DNA from: Burkholderia sp. Leaf177
GTDB lineage: Bacteria > Pseudomonadota > Gammaproteobacteria > Burkholderiales > Burkholderiaceae
Assembly (NCBI RefSeq): GCF_001424345.1
Contig: NZ_LMPF01000025.1
Span: 1-64,000 of the forward strand
Reading direction: 5' to 3'
DNA length: 64,000 nucleotides
Shown here: positions 35,279 through 43,191 of the stretch, one piece after another
How positions within the stretch are numbered: the stretch's first letter is position 1
Layout: every line of letters starts with the position of its first letter
Position numbers and translations under genes: made by a program
Notes under the pieces: model-generated
What the model saw: only the letters and a program-made list of their open reading frames with translations
Told to the model about the DNA's origin: nothing
Databases searched by the model: none

Positions 35279-36304
35279 ATGTTCAAACCCTTTCACTCAC
35301 TTCGCGGTCCGGTGCTATGCGCTGCGCTGATCGCGATCTCCGCAGCGGCCACAGTGCCAATCAGCGCGGCCGCCGCCGATCTGAAGAAGGACCTGAAGAT
35401 CGCGTTCTTGCCGAAGCAGATCAACAATCCGTATGAAGTCATCGCCGACGACGGCGGCCTCGCAGCCATCAAGGAGATGGGCGGGCAGGGCAAGGTGGTT
35501 GGACCATCGGATGCAGGCGCTTCGTCGCAGGTGCAATACATCAATACGTTGATTACGCAACGCCAGAACGCGATCGTGGTCGCGGCCAACGACGCGAACG
35601 CCGTTGTCCCGTACTTGAAAAAGGCGATGGCGCAAGGCATCAAGGTCGTCACGTTCGACTCCGATACCGCGCCCGACGGCCGGCAGATTTTCGTGAACCA
35701 GGCGAACTCGGAATCGATTGGACGTGGACAGATCCAGTTGTTATCGAAACTGGTGGGCGGCGAGGGCGAGTTCGCGATCCTTTCGGCCACGCCGAACGCG
35801 ACCAATCAGAACACCTGGATCAAGTACATGCAGGAGGAGTTGAAGAAGCCCGAGTATTCGAAGCTGAAGCTCGTGAAGATCGCCTACGGCAATGACGACG
35901 ACCAGAAGTCGTTCGTCGAAACGCAAGGCTTGCTGCAGGCGTATCCAAACCTGAAGGGCATCATCTCGCCAACGACCGTGGGTATCGCGGCAGCCGCGCG
36001 TTATATCTCGACGTCGCCGGCCAAAGGCAAGGTGATGGTGACGGGCCTCGGCACACCGAACCAGATGCGCGCGTTCGTGAAGAACGGCACCGTCACGGCG
36101 TTCCAGTTGTGGGACCCGGGTCAACTCGGTTATCTCGCGGCGTACGCGGCGGCCAACCTCGCGTCGGGCACGATCACCGGTAAAGAAGGCGACAGCTTCG
36201 AAGCGGGCAAGCTCGGCAAGCGCACGGTGGGCAAGAGCGGCGAAGTCGTACTTGGGCCGCCGACGACGTTCGATTCATCGAATATCGATAATTTCAACTT
36301 CTAA
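35279..36304 (+). CDS. Periplasmic rhamnose-binding protein (RhaS-like)
   Basis: A 341-residue periplasmic binding protein of the type-I sugar-binding class. The first ~33 residues form a signal peptide with cleavage probably near SAAAADLKK. The mature part begins KIAFLPKQINNPYE, and FDSDTAPDGRQIFVNQA is typical of RhaS proteins from rhizobial rhamnose importers. CAGGAGACACAGGC precedes the start. It is last in the transporter operon and followed by a strong terminator hairpin. Confidence 0.87.
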   Translation: MFKPFHSLRGPVLCAALIAISAAATVPISAAAADLKKDLKIAFLPKQINNPYEVIADDGGLAAIKEMGGQGKVVGPSDAGASSQVQYINTLITQRQNAIVVAANDANAVVPYLKKAMAQGIKVVTFDSDTAPDGRQIFVNQANSESIGRGQIQLLSKLVGGEGEFAILSATPNATNQNTWIKYMQEELKKPEYSKLKLVKIAYGNDDDQKSFVETQGLLQAYPNLKGIISPTTVGIAAAARYISTSPAKGKVMVTGLGTPNQMRAFVKNGTVTAFQLWDPGQLGYLAAYAAANLASGTITGKEGDSFEAGKLGKRTVGKSGEVVLGPPTTFDSSNIDNFNF

Positions 36305-36325
36305 TGCAGTAGCAATAGCCACGAT

Positions 36326-36350
36326 GAAAAACGCCCTTCGGGGCGTTTTC
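36326..36350 (+). terminator. Intrinsic terminator after the rhamnose transporter operon
   Basis: GAAAAACGCCC and GGGGCGTTTTC form a GC-rich stem around a TTC loop, with A-tract and T-tract flanks. It lies 21 bases after the binding protein stop. The symmetric A and T tracts mean it could also stop transcription arriving on the minus strand from the H-NS-like gene. Confidence 0.85.
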
Positions 36351-36461
36351 AAATGGTTTCAGAGCGCGGCTTCAGAATACGCGCGGCAACGTGTTTCCAG
36401 GCCAGTCCGCAAGGACGCAGCCCCATACACGTCTGCCAGGCGGCACCTCAATCCGGCAGCT

Positions 36462-36776
36462 TCAAACCCTGTAGAACTCTATATCTTGCCCGGCATGCAC
36501 GGCGCGCTTTAGCCACTCCGGCATTTCACCTTCTCCGTCCCACGTGTCGCCGCTTGCATTTCTGAATACCGGCGTAGCGCCATTGGCGTTCTCCGGCATT
36601 TGAGGCATTGAAGGTAACGCGCGCTTGGTGGCGCTCGAACTCTTCGTCAACGGGGGTGGAGTAACAGAAGCCTGTGCTTCGGCCAATGCTTCAGCCAAGG
36701 CGGTTTCGGAAATGCCGAACTCAGCCATTCGGCTGCGCAAATAGGCAATGATGCTGTCTCGCTTTCTTTCGTCCAC
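36462..36776 (-). CDS. H-NS-like nucleoid protein with acidic core motif
   Basis: A 104-residue protein with an H-NS-type C-terminal domain. F71 to V104 shows the family frame: a residue pair before GDTW, W79-D-G-E-G-E-M-P-E-W88-L, then AGQDIEFYRV. The N-terminal ~35 residues form a charged helix suited to oligomerisation. Most H-NS proteins have a basic GRGR or QGR loop in the core that inserts into the minor groove; here it is GEGE, so DNA binding may be weak or altered. It could act as an H-NS antagonist. Assignment is by motif only. Confidence 0.65.
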   Translation of the reverse strand: MDERKRDSIIAYLRSRMAEFGISETALAEALAEAQASVTPPPLTKSSSATKRALPSMPQMPENANGATPVFRNASGDTWDGEGEMPEWLKRAVHAGQDIEFYRV

Positions 36777-37176
36777 GGCTGTCCTGATTCAGCTTTTACT
36801 TTCTTGAAGGCGAGCCATCTGCCCGCGCGGACCGGGGCGGCTCGAGGAATATGTGGGTTGACTAAAATCGTGCCGCGCTGAATGGCACGCGTTAATTAGT
36901 GTAATACCGCAAATCACCGCATTACTCGCAGCGGCCAATAATGCGCTGCTGCAAATGCGATTCTACAAACTGGTTACTGTGGTTGTGATCGGTGTGAAGC
37001 GTCAAGTTGCCGATTCAGCGGCTGTGGCTCACGACCCGATCGGTGCACGACTGGCGGCTGGTCTCGTGTTTCGGAAACGCCTTCAACACAGCCGCTAATT
37101 CACAATTTGTCCGACACCCGCGGGCGCCACGAAGAAATGATAGCGCCGAATGCCGCTATTGTATGCCTAAATCATT
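36777..37176. other. 400-bp spacer, no gene seen
   Basis: No frame with a supported start or domain was found here. The region is moderately AT-rich in its left half, which should include the promoter of the H-NS-like gene on the minus strand. I see no hairpin or repeat worth naming. Confidence 0.4.
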
Positions 37177-37422
37177 TTAACGATTATGTTGCTCGCCTGG
37201 CAATTCCGCACCGTGGGCGCGAATTGCTGCAATCAATTCAGCCGGCGTGATTTCATAACGCACTTCACGATGAATGCCCGCTTTCCTTTCATCGATTTCA
37301 ATCAGCAGAACAGCCTTGCCATCGGCCGCCGGCTCGAGGCGCAACGTACGCACTTCCTGACCGGTTGCTTCGTCATGCTCCGTCAGCAAGGTCATGGATC
37401 CTGTGGCGGGACTTCTGGCCAT
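37177..37422 (-). CDS. Small conserved-type hypothetical protein
   Basis: An 81-residue soluble protein of unknown function. It begins with a polar stretch, then alternating beta-like segments (EVRTLRLEPAADGKAVLLIEID) and a predicted helix ITPAELIAAIRAHG. The ATG at 37422 has GGGAG at seven bases; the ATG at 37428 is too close to it. The coding pattern is consistent with a real gene, with third-position GC like its neighbours. No link to neighbours is evident. Confidence 0.55.
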   Translation of the reverse strand: MARSPATGSMTLLTEHDEATGQEVRTLRLEPAADGKAVLLIEIDERKAGIHREVRYEITPAELIAAIRAHGAELPGEQHNR

Positions 37423-37631
37423 TCTCATTCTCCCTTCCGAAAACTGACATTGTGTTGTCGAGACCTATCGTTCTTTCGTAAGCACGTCAGGCACTAAAAA
37501 CGGGCATCGCGCGACAAAGCGTCGGGTCAATGACCTCATTATTGCTTGTCAAAACGATACCCGTCCAGTCTTGGAGCATGTGTTCGCTGCTCCGCTTTCG
37601 TCCCGAAAGAGCGTAGCCAGAACGCGGTGCC

Positions 37632-38621
37632 TTACAACGACAACGCCGTGCGCGCCTGCGCCGTGATCTCGAATGAACGCAGCCGCGCGGCTTGATCGTA
37701 GATTTGCGCCGTGACCATCAACTCGTCAGGCTGCGTCTGTTCTATCAGCGAGGCCAGGCCCGCTTCCACTTCGCGCTGGTCGCCGATCACGGAGCACGCC
37801 AGCGAATGATCGACGCCCGCACGCTCCGCATCGTTCCACGGAATCTGTTTCACGGGCGGCGGCAATTGTCCGGGCGTGCCGCGGCGCAGATTGATGAACT
37901 GCTGTTGCAGCGACGTGAACAGGAACTCGGCTTCGTCGGTGGTATCGGCGGCGAACACGTTGACGCCGACCATCGCATACGGGCGATCGAGTTGCTTCGA
38001 CGGACGGAATTGCGACCGATACACCTGCAACGCGGTCAGCAAATAATCCGGCGCGAAATGCGAAGCAAATGCAAACGGCAGGCCAAGTGCGGCGGCGAGC
38101 TGCGCGCTGAACGTGGATGAACCCAGCAGCCAGATGGGCACTTCGAGCCCGGCGCCCGGGACGGCGCGCACGCGCTGCCCCTCCACGGGTTCGGCGAAAA
38201 AGCGCTGCAGTTCCACGACATCGTCCGGGAAACTGTCAGCGCTGCCTTGCAGATCGCGACGCAGCGCGCGCGCCGTGGTCTGGTCGGTGCCAGGCGCGCG
38301 TCCTAGCCCGAGATCGATACGTCCCGGAAACAGCGACGCAAGCGTGCCGAACTGTTCTGCAATCACGAGCGGTGCATGGTTGGGCAGCATGACGCCGCCG
38401 GAGCCGACGCGAATCGTGCTGGTGCCCGCGGCAACGTGTCCGATCACGACCGATGTCGCGGCGCTCGCGATCCCGGTCATGTTGTGATGTTCGGCCAGCC
38501 AGAAGCGCAAAAAGCCGAGTTTTTCGGCATGCTGCGCGAGCTCGCGCGAGTGGCGGAATGCGTCGGCGGCGGTCGATCCGGCCGGGATCGGGGAGAGGTC
38601 TAGAACTGAAAAGGGGATCAT
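37632..38621 (-). CDS. LLM-class flavin-dependent monooxygenase (luciferase-like)
   Basis: A 329-residue luciferase-family protein of the MsnO8/YhbW-type subgroup. It begins IPFSVLDLSPIPAGSTAADAF split by typical helices. Family motifs are FLRFWLAEHHNMTGIAS, IRVGSGGVMLPNHAP and RIDLGLGRAPGTDQ. These proteins use FMN or flavin supplied by a partner; the substrate is generally unknown. It is unlinked to the first luciferase-like gene at 24015 and to the LuxC/LuxE-type genes. Confidence 0.88.
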   Translation of the reverse strand: MIPFSVLDLSPIPAGSTAADAFRHSRELAQHAEKLGFLRFWLAEHHNMTGIASAATSVVIGHVAAGTSTIRVGSGGVMLPNHAPLVIAEQFGTLASLFPGRIDLGLGRAPGTDQTTARALRRDLQGSADSFPDDVVELQRFFAEPVEGQRVRAVPGAGLEVPIWLLGSSTFSAQLAAALGLPFAFASHFAPDYLLTALQVYRSQFRPSKQLDRPYAMVGVNVFAADTTDEAEFLFTSLQQQFINLRRGTPGQLPPPVKQIPWNDAERAGVDHSLACSVIGDQREVEAGLASLIEQTQPDELMVTAQIYDQAARLRSFEITAQARTALSL

Positions 38622-38737
38622 TGCGGCTTCCTGACTTCGAGCGGGCGGCGTGCGAACAGGCGGGCGAAACGCACGCCGTTATCGCGAGGCTAAATGCCGA
38701 TTGTGCCGAAAGTCTTGAAAGTCTGCCGTGACCGGGC

Positions 38738-39550
38738 TCAGGCGAGGCGTGGATAACCGCGCTTCGCAGCATCCTTTTCGATATCGATGATGGACGAATA
38801 GTCAGCCAGCGGGCGCTGGACGAAACCGGCGAGCTTGAGGCGAGCGGCGAGCGGCGGATCCTGGGAAACAGCGTGGGAAAGGGCGGCCCGCAACGCATCG
38901 ATTCCGTCGGGTGGAACTTTCTTCGACGTAATCAGCGGCAAGCCAGGCGACGAAGCCGTTACGCCGATCTCGATCACGCCATCGGCGAGGTCTGGAAGCT
39001 GTTCGCGCACGAAGGCGAAGGTCACGCAGTCGATGGCGGCGATATCCGCGCGATCATCGTGCAGCGCTTCGAGCGACGCCAGATGGCCGCCCGTTTCGAT
39101 CACCGACGCAAAAAACGCACGGCCACCGGCAAGCGGCGCGACCGCGTGACGCAGCAGGCTCATGCCGCTGTTTGAATCAATGCTGTTGTATGCGGCGCGC
39201 AGGCCACGGCTGCTTGCAAGCGATGTCACGCCCGCCGCCTTTCGGGCCACGAGCACGCTTCGATACGCCCCGTTCGCGCAGCCATCGACGGAAAAAATCG
39301 GGGTCGTGACAAGTTGCACGCGGTCGTGCAACGCGTGCATCAACGGATAACCGCAGGTCTGCGCGAGGAGCAGATCGTCGCGCAGCCAGAATTCGGTGAG
39401 CGACGTGGTGGGATCGACGAGTTCGAGCGAATCGCCGCGGGCATCGAGCCACGGCTGAAGGTGGCCGTGTACGTGTTCCAGTAGAACGCGCCAGTCGGCC
39501 GCGAGCCTTGGCGTGACGTTGTACATCGGTAAAGCTGCAAGCCAGTTCAT
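38738..39550 (-). CDS. PhnD-like substrate-binding-fold protein without signal peptide
   Basis: A 270-residue protein of the phosphate/phosphonate binding-protein-like class. It has the PhnD-type TCGYPLMHAL and RAAYNSIDSNSGMSLLRHAV segments and a SPGLPLITSKKVP block. It starts MNWLAALPMYNVTPR with no signal peptide, so it may be cytoplasmic, or a sensor-like or biosynthetic relative. No transporter genes adjoin it. The gap to the desaturase gene is 15 bases and both read leftwards, so they may be co-transcribed. Confidence 0.7.
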   Translation of the reverse strand: MNWLAALPMYNVTPRLAADWRVLLEHVHGHLQPWLDARGDSLELVDPTTSLTEFWLRDDLLLAQTCGYPLMHALHDRVQLVTTPIFSVDGCANGAYRSVLVARKAAGVTSLASSRGLRAAYNSIDSNSGMSLLRHAVAPLAGGRAFFASVIETGGHLASLEALHDDRADIAAIDCVTFAFVREQLPDLADGVIEIGVTASSPGLPLITSKKVPPDGIDALRAALSHAVSQDPPLAARLKLAGFVQRPLADYSSIIDIEKDAAKRGYPRLA

Positions 39551-39565
39551 GCAGATTCGTTGTCC

Positions 39566-40588
39566 TTATACGGCTTGTGCAACTCCGGACTTCGCGTTTT
39601 TGGCGGCATCGCGTTCGACGAGGACGATCTGATCGGCGCGAGCGTGCAGCGGATGCAATGCCGGCGCCACGGGATTTACGCCGTGCCTGATCATCCATTC
39701 CTGGTAACCGCGCACAATAAACCCGCCGTTCCGCCGTAGATATGCGTCACGTTCACCATGATAAATCGCCGATAACGCGAACCACGGCGCGCCCGGCAAG
39801 TCATGATGCACCGAATGGAAATTGTTGTTCAGAAACAGCAGGCGCCAGAACCACGATGCTTCGTTGATGACAGTGCGTTCGCTGATTTTATCGGCGGCGC
39901 GATGTTCCTGGAACGAGCGGATCGCGCTCAACGCCAGCGCCGGATATCCCACGCCGAAAATGAACACGAGCGGGCTGATGCCGCAATAGCGGTCGAGCCA
40001 CGTCAAAAGCAAACCGAGCAGGACGAGATGCAGCGCCCAGGCGCCGGCCATCCGCACGTTGCCGCGCGCGATGTCCACGATCGCCGATCCGAGCGTCGAT
40101 GCAATGGAAAACCAGGGCGCGAGCAAGATGCGTCCAACGAACGTATTGCGGAACGTCAGCAGCCCGCGCACGACAATCCCAGCCTCGCGCCAGCGTTGCG
40201 CCGATACAAAATAGGTTTCCGGGTCCAGATCGGGATCGGTGAGATGAACGTCGTCGTGATGGCGCAGATGCGACTCGCGATACACCGCGTACGGAAACCA
40301 CACCGCGAGCGGCGTTATGCCGAATAGTGCGTTGACGAAAGGAAAGCGCGTTGGATGTCCGTGCAGCAATTCGTGCTGCAACGAGAGGTAAAGGCAGGAA
40401 AGCACCGCGAGTATGCCGGCGGCAATAGGCAGGGGCAGGCCAATAGCGCGTGCATAAAGCGCCGTGCCGAACCAGCTTGCATACAGCGCCACGATCAGGA
40501 CCCACGTGGGCCACTCGCTGCGCCAGCGCCACGAAGCGCGAAGCTGATGGATCTTGCGGCGTTGCGCGTCGTCGATATAAAGACTCAT
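39566..40588 (-). CDS. Membrane fatty acid desaturase-like protein
   Basis: A 340-residue integral membrane di-iron enzyme. The three histidine boxes are present: HELLHGH, HLRHH, and HSVHH near residue 265. About four membrane spans lie between them. It belongs to the fatty-acid-desaturase/hydroxylase superfamily and may desaturate or hydroxylate a lipid or beta-carotene-like substrate. It is followed closely by the PhnD-like gene and is divergent from the formate/nitrite-family gene. Confidence 0.85.
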   Translation of the reverse strand: MSLYIDDAQRRKIHQLRASWRWRSEWPTWVLIVALYASWFGTALYARAIGLPLPIAAGILAVLSCLYLSLQHELLHGHPTRFPFVNALFGITPLAVWFPYAVYRESHLRHHDDVHLTDPDLDPETYFVSAQRWREAGIVVRGLLTFRNTFVGRILLAPWFSIASTLGSAIVDIARGNVRMAGAWALHLVLLGLLLTWLDRYCGISPLVFIFGVGYPALALSAIRSFQEHRAADKISERTVINEASWFWRLLFLNNNFHSVHHDLPGAPWFALSAIYHGERDAYLRRNGGFIVRGYQEWMIRHGVNPVAPALHPLHARADQIVLVERDAAKNAKSGVAQAV

Positions 40589-40871
40589 GGGGATTCAGTG
40601 CCGGATCGAGCCACGATCTTATCGGTGCACCGGCGCCGGCCAAACCAAGCGATTCGGCTAAGCTTGTTCCCATGTGAAGAATCTGGTTATCACGATCACG
40701 TGACAGCAATCGATTTTGGCGTGTAAGACTTTAGTAGGCATCTTTCGTGCTGTTGTCATGCAACCCCAGTCCCCACGTGGACAAAGCCTCGGCGGGGCGG
40801 CCCGTTCGTCCGGACACGGCCAAAAAAGAAGCGACATTGGCATGACCGGTGACCGCTGCAGGGAGCGCGCA

Positions 40872-41729
40872 ATGCCGCAAACGCAGGAATCGAAAGAACA
40901 GGGTCAAGAAGCGGGTTCGAACTCTCCCCATCTGGATAACGAAGAAAAAGAGCAGGCCGCCGAACATTCGTCTCCGCACGCGCTTGTCATTCACGAGATC
41001 GTTCGCGAGGAAGGCGAAAACTCGATGGAGCGTACGTTTTTCGCGCTTGCATGGTCGGCGCTGGCGGCGGGTTTATCGATTGGATTTTCGTTCCTCACGC
41101 AAGCCACGCTTCTAGCTGCCTTACCCGATGAACCTTGGCGTGATCTGGTGGCATCGTTCGGATACACGATTGGTTTCGTGATCGTGATTCTCGGGCGCCA
41201 GCAACTGTTCACGGAAAGCACGTTGAGCGCCGTGCTGCCGGTGCTCACCCGGCGCGATCTGAAAACGTTGTTGAAGACCTTCCGGCTATGGGCAATCGTG
41301 CTGTCTTTCAATCTGATCGGCACGATCATCTTTGCCGCGATCCTTCAGATCCACGGCGTGTTCCCCGACGATGTCGTCGAAGCGCTCGGCAAGCTGGCGC
41401 AGTTGCCGATATCCGCTAGTTTCGGCGTAACCGTGATCCGCGCGATGTTTGCGGGATGGTTGATCGCCCTGATGGTGTGGCTGCTTCCAAGTGCCCGTTC
41501 AGCACGTTTCCTGACCATCTTGCTGATCACGTATACGGTCGCCGTGAGCAAGCTTTCGCATGTGATCGCGGGATCGGTGGAGACGTCGTACGCGGTAATG
41601 ACGGGCGCCGCGACCATTCGCGACTACTTGCTCGTGTTCCTGGTGCCGACGTTTATCGGCAATATGATCGGCGGCATTTCGCTCGTGGCGATCGTCAACC
41701 ATGCGGCAATCGCGCCAGAGATCGATTGA
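40872..41729 (+). CDS. Formate/nitrite transporter family protein (YfdC-like)
   Basis: A 285-residue inner-membrane channel-type protein of the FNT family, closest by layout to YfdC. The hydrophilic ~60-residue N-terminus rich in Glu, Gln and Ser precedes six membrane spans beginning LAWSALAAGLSIGFSF. The ATG at 40872 has GGGAG at six bases; longer upstream frames run through the promoter region. The transported ion is not known; YfdC itself is uncharacterised. Confidence 0.85.
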   Translation: MPQTQESKEQGQEAGSNSPHLDNEEKEQAAEHSSPHALVIHEIVREEGENSMERTFFALAWSALAAGLSIGFSFLTQATLLAALPDEPWRDLVASFGYTIGFVIVILGRQQLFTESTLSAVLPVLTRRDLKTLLKTFRLWAIVLSFNLIGTIIFAAILQIHGVFPDDVVEALGKLAQLPISASFGVTVIRAMFAGWLIALMVWLLPSARSARFLTILLITYTVAVSKLSHVIAGSVETSYAVMTGAATIRDYLLVFLVPTFIGNMIGGISLVAIVNHAAIAPEID

Positions 41730-41847
41730 GACTGTTACCGGCTTGAGGGCAGCCCGGTTTCACGGGCGCAGCTCATACACATGACAGCAAATGAACAACA
41801 GGTGCGCGCCCTTGCGCGCAATGGCGAAAGCGCCGCGTGCGTCCTGA

Positions 41848-42198
41848 TTACGCCGCTTTCGCCCAAAGCCTGTTGGTCGATCTCTTCCCCCCGGAAACGG
41901 GGCCGCCTGGCGGTTGCGAAAGAGAATCGAGAATCTTGCGCAAGGCGTCTATGCGCCGCCGTTGCGCCGGCACCAGCACATGTTCGCCGCTGACTGCGGT
42001 AAGCCGTTCGCGCCAGTAATCCACGTTGAGCGCGCCGGCAGGTTTCTGGCTCATCGCGCGCAACTGGCCGATTGCGCGCTCGATGTGTTGCAGTTCCGCG
42101 TCCGCGTGCGACGATGTTTTCAAGCCCCCAGATGCTGCATTCTGTTTGTTTTTCATCTGCGCCACCATCTTTGCCGGCGTACTGCCGCGCGCTGTCAT
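41848..42198 (-). CDS. Small hypothetical protein with two helical segments
   Basis: A 116-residue basic protein of unknown function. A 45-residue polar N-terminus (PAKMVAQMKNKQNAAS) precedes helices ELQHIERAIGQLRAMS and RRRIDALRKILDSL, and the tail is Gly/Pro-rich. I start it at 42198 (GAAGAA upstream) since the longer open frame to 42402 has an improbable Arg/Thr-rich extension. The start and reality of the gene are both uncertain. Confidence 0.45.
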   Translation of the reverse strand: MTARGSTPAKMVAQMKNKQNAASGGLKTSSHADAELQHIERAIGQLRAMSQKPAGALNVDYWRERLTAVSGEHVLVPAQRRRIDALRKILDSLSQPPGGPVSGGKRSTNRLWAKAA

Positions 42199-42452
42199 TT
42201 CTTCGATGACATGGCACCCGTGCGTCGTCCGGCTTTTTCCCCATCGCCCGCGTGACTTTGTGCACGTCGGGCGGCCCCGGTTTGATGCGACCGTCGATGC
42301 ATACTCGCCCGGCGTGGCGCGTGGATACTGTCTGGAATCGCACATTGCGAGCGCCGCTAAGTGCGCGGGGAAACACGGGCGTATTACAGATGAAATGCGC
42401 AAACGTTGTCGCGGTAGCCATAACCGAAACGAAAAAAGCTTTTTGGTAACGA

Positions 42453-42731
42453 TTACCCGCCGTCGGGGACGCGAGATTTGCCGCTGCGTTTGATCTGCTC
42501 GTCCATGGCGAGGTCGAGCTTGCTCACGCGCCGGGGTTTTTCCGGCTTGAGCGCATTTACAAAGGCGACGAAATCATCGAGCAAGAGGGGCGATGAGAGT
42601 TTTTGCTCGCCAGCGAGGGCGCGGTCAACGAGATAAAAGAGACCGCCGCTCAGGCTGATCGCCGCATATTGAGGATTGCCCGAGCGTGTCTTGAGCCGTT
42701 CGACGGCGTTGATGGCTTTAGTGGATCGCAC
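42453..42731 (-). CDS. Small conserved-type hypothetical protein
   Basis: A 92-residue protein of unknown function: a helix-rich first half (RSTKAINAVERLKTRSG), then AAISLSGGLFYLVDRAL and a basic C-terminus KPEKPRRVSKLDLAMDEQI. The reading frame has the codon pattern of its neighbours. It lies 24 bases downstream of the lipoprotein gene, in the same direction. Confidence 0.5.
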   Translation of the reverse strand: MRSTKAINAVERLKTRSGNPQYAAISLSGGLFYLVDRALAGEQKLSSPLLLDDFVAFVNALKPEKPRRVSKLDLAMDEQIKRSGKSRVPDGG

Positions 42732-42755
42732 GATGAAATCCGAGAACCGCGCTCA

Positions 42756-43103
42756 TCAGGAACCGCTGGTTCCAGGCGCGCATTTCTTGCTTGCGCCTTC
42801 GAGCCACAAGTTGGAGACATGCCGTTCGCCCGGGTAAAACCGGTACGAGGTTTCGCCGTTATCGAAGCGGACCTTGATCACGTTCGAATCGCCGAATTCG
42901 AGCATCGTGCCTTGAGGAATCGGGGTTTTCTTGAACTTTGCGTCGTGCTTTTGCGCTTCGTCCGTCAGGCACTGGACGATGCTCGTCACCGATGCGTTGG
43001 TAGCCGTTTCGACTTCGGGTTGTCCGGCGTCGGCATTGTGGAACTGGCCGCAGGCCTGGAGCAAAAACACGGGGAGCGCGAGGGCGCAGGCAATCTTTTT
43101 CAT
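42756..43103 (-). CDS. Probable small lipoprotein
   Basis: A 115-residue predicted lipoprotein. MKKIACALALPVFLLQACG is a lipoprotein signal with lipobox LQAC; C18 would be acylated. The mature part is small and soluble, with a beta-type segment NVIKVRFDNGETSYRFYPG. AAGGA lies four bases before the ATG at 43103. Function unknown; the ending CAPGTSGS may be a disordered tail. Confidence 0.65.
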   Translation of the reverse strand: MKKIACALALPVFLLQACGQFHNADAGQPEVETATNASVTSIVQCLTDEAQKHDAKFKKTPIPQGTMLEFGDSNVIKVRFDNGETSYRFYPGERHVSNLWLEGASKKCAPGTSGS

Positions 43104-43191
43104 GGTGTCCTTCAAGTATTCGGCCGCAGCGGCATTAAATTCAAACATGCCGATTACATCACAGCGGCCTTACGATTTACGTATCAGCGCA

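Noticed and set aside
9419..38621. Bioluminescence (LuxC, LuxE and two luciferase-family proteins in one window)
   Set aside because: The luciferase-family genes at 24015 and 37632 are in unrelated contexts, belong to other subgroups and are 7 kb or more away from the LuxC/LuxE-like genes.
41735..42421. A 228-residue minus-strand frame overlapping the small hypothetical gene
   Set aside because: The competing frame at 41848-42198 has a more protein-like composition; the long one is Arg/Thr/Ala-rich and extends into the region upstream of any start signal.
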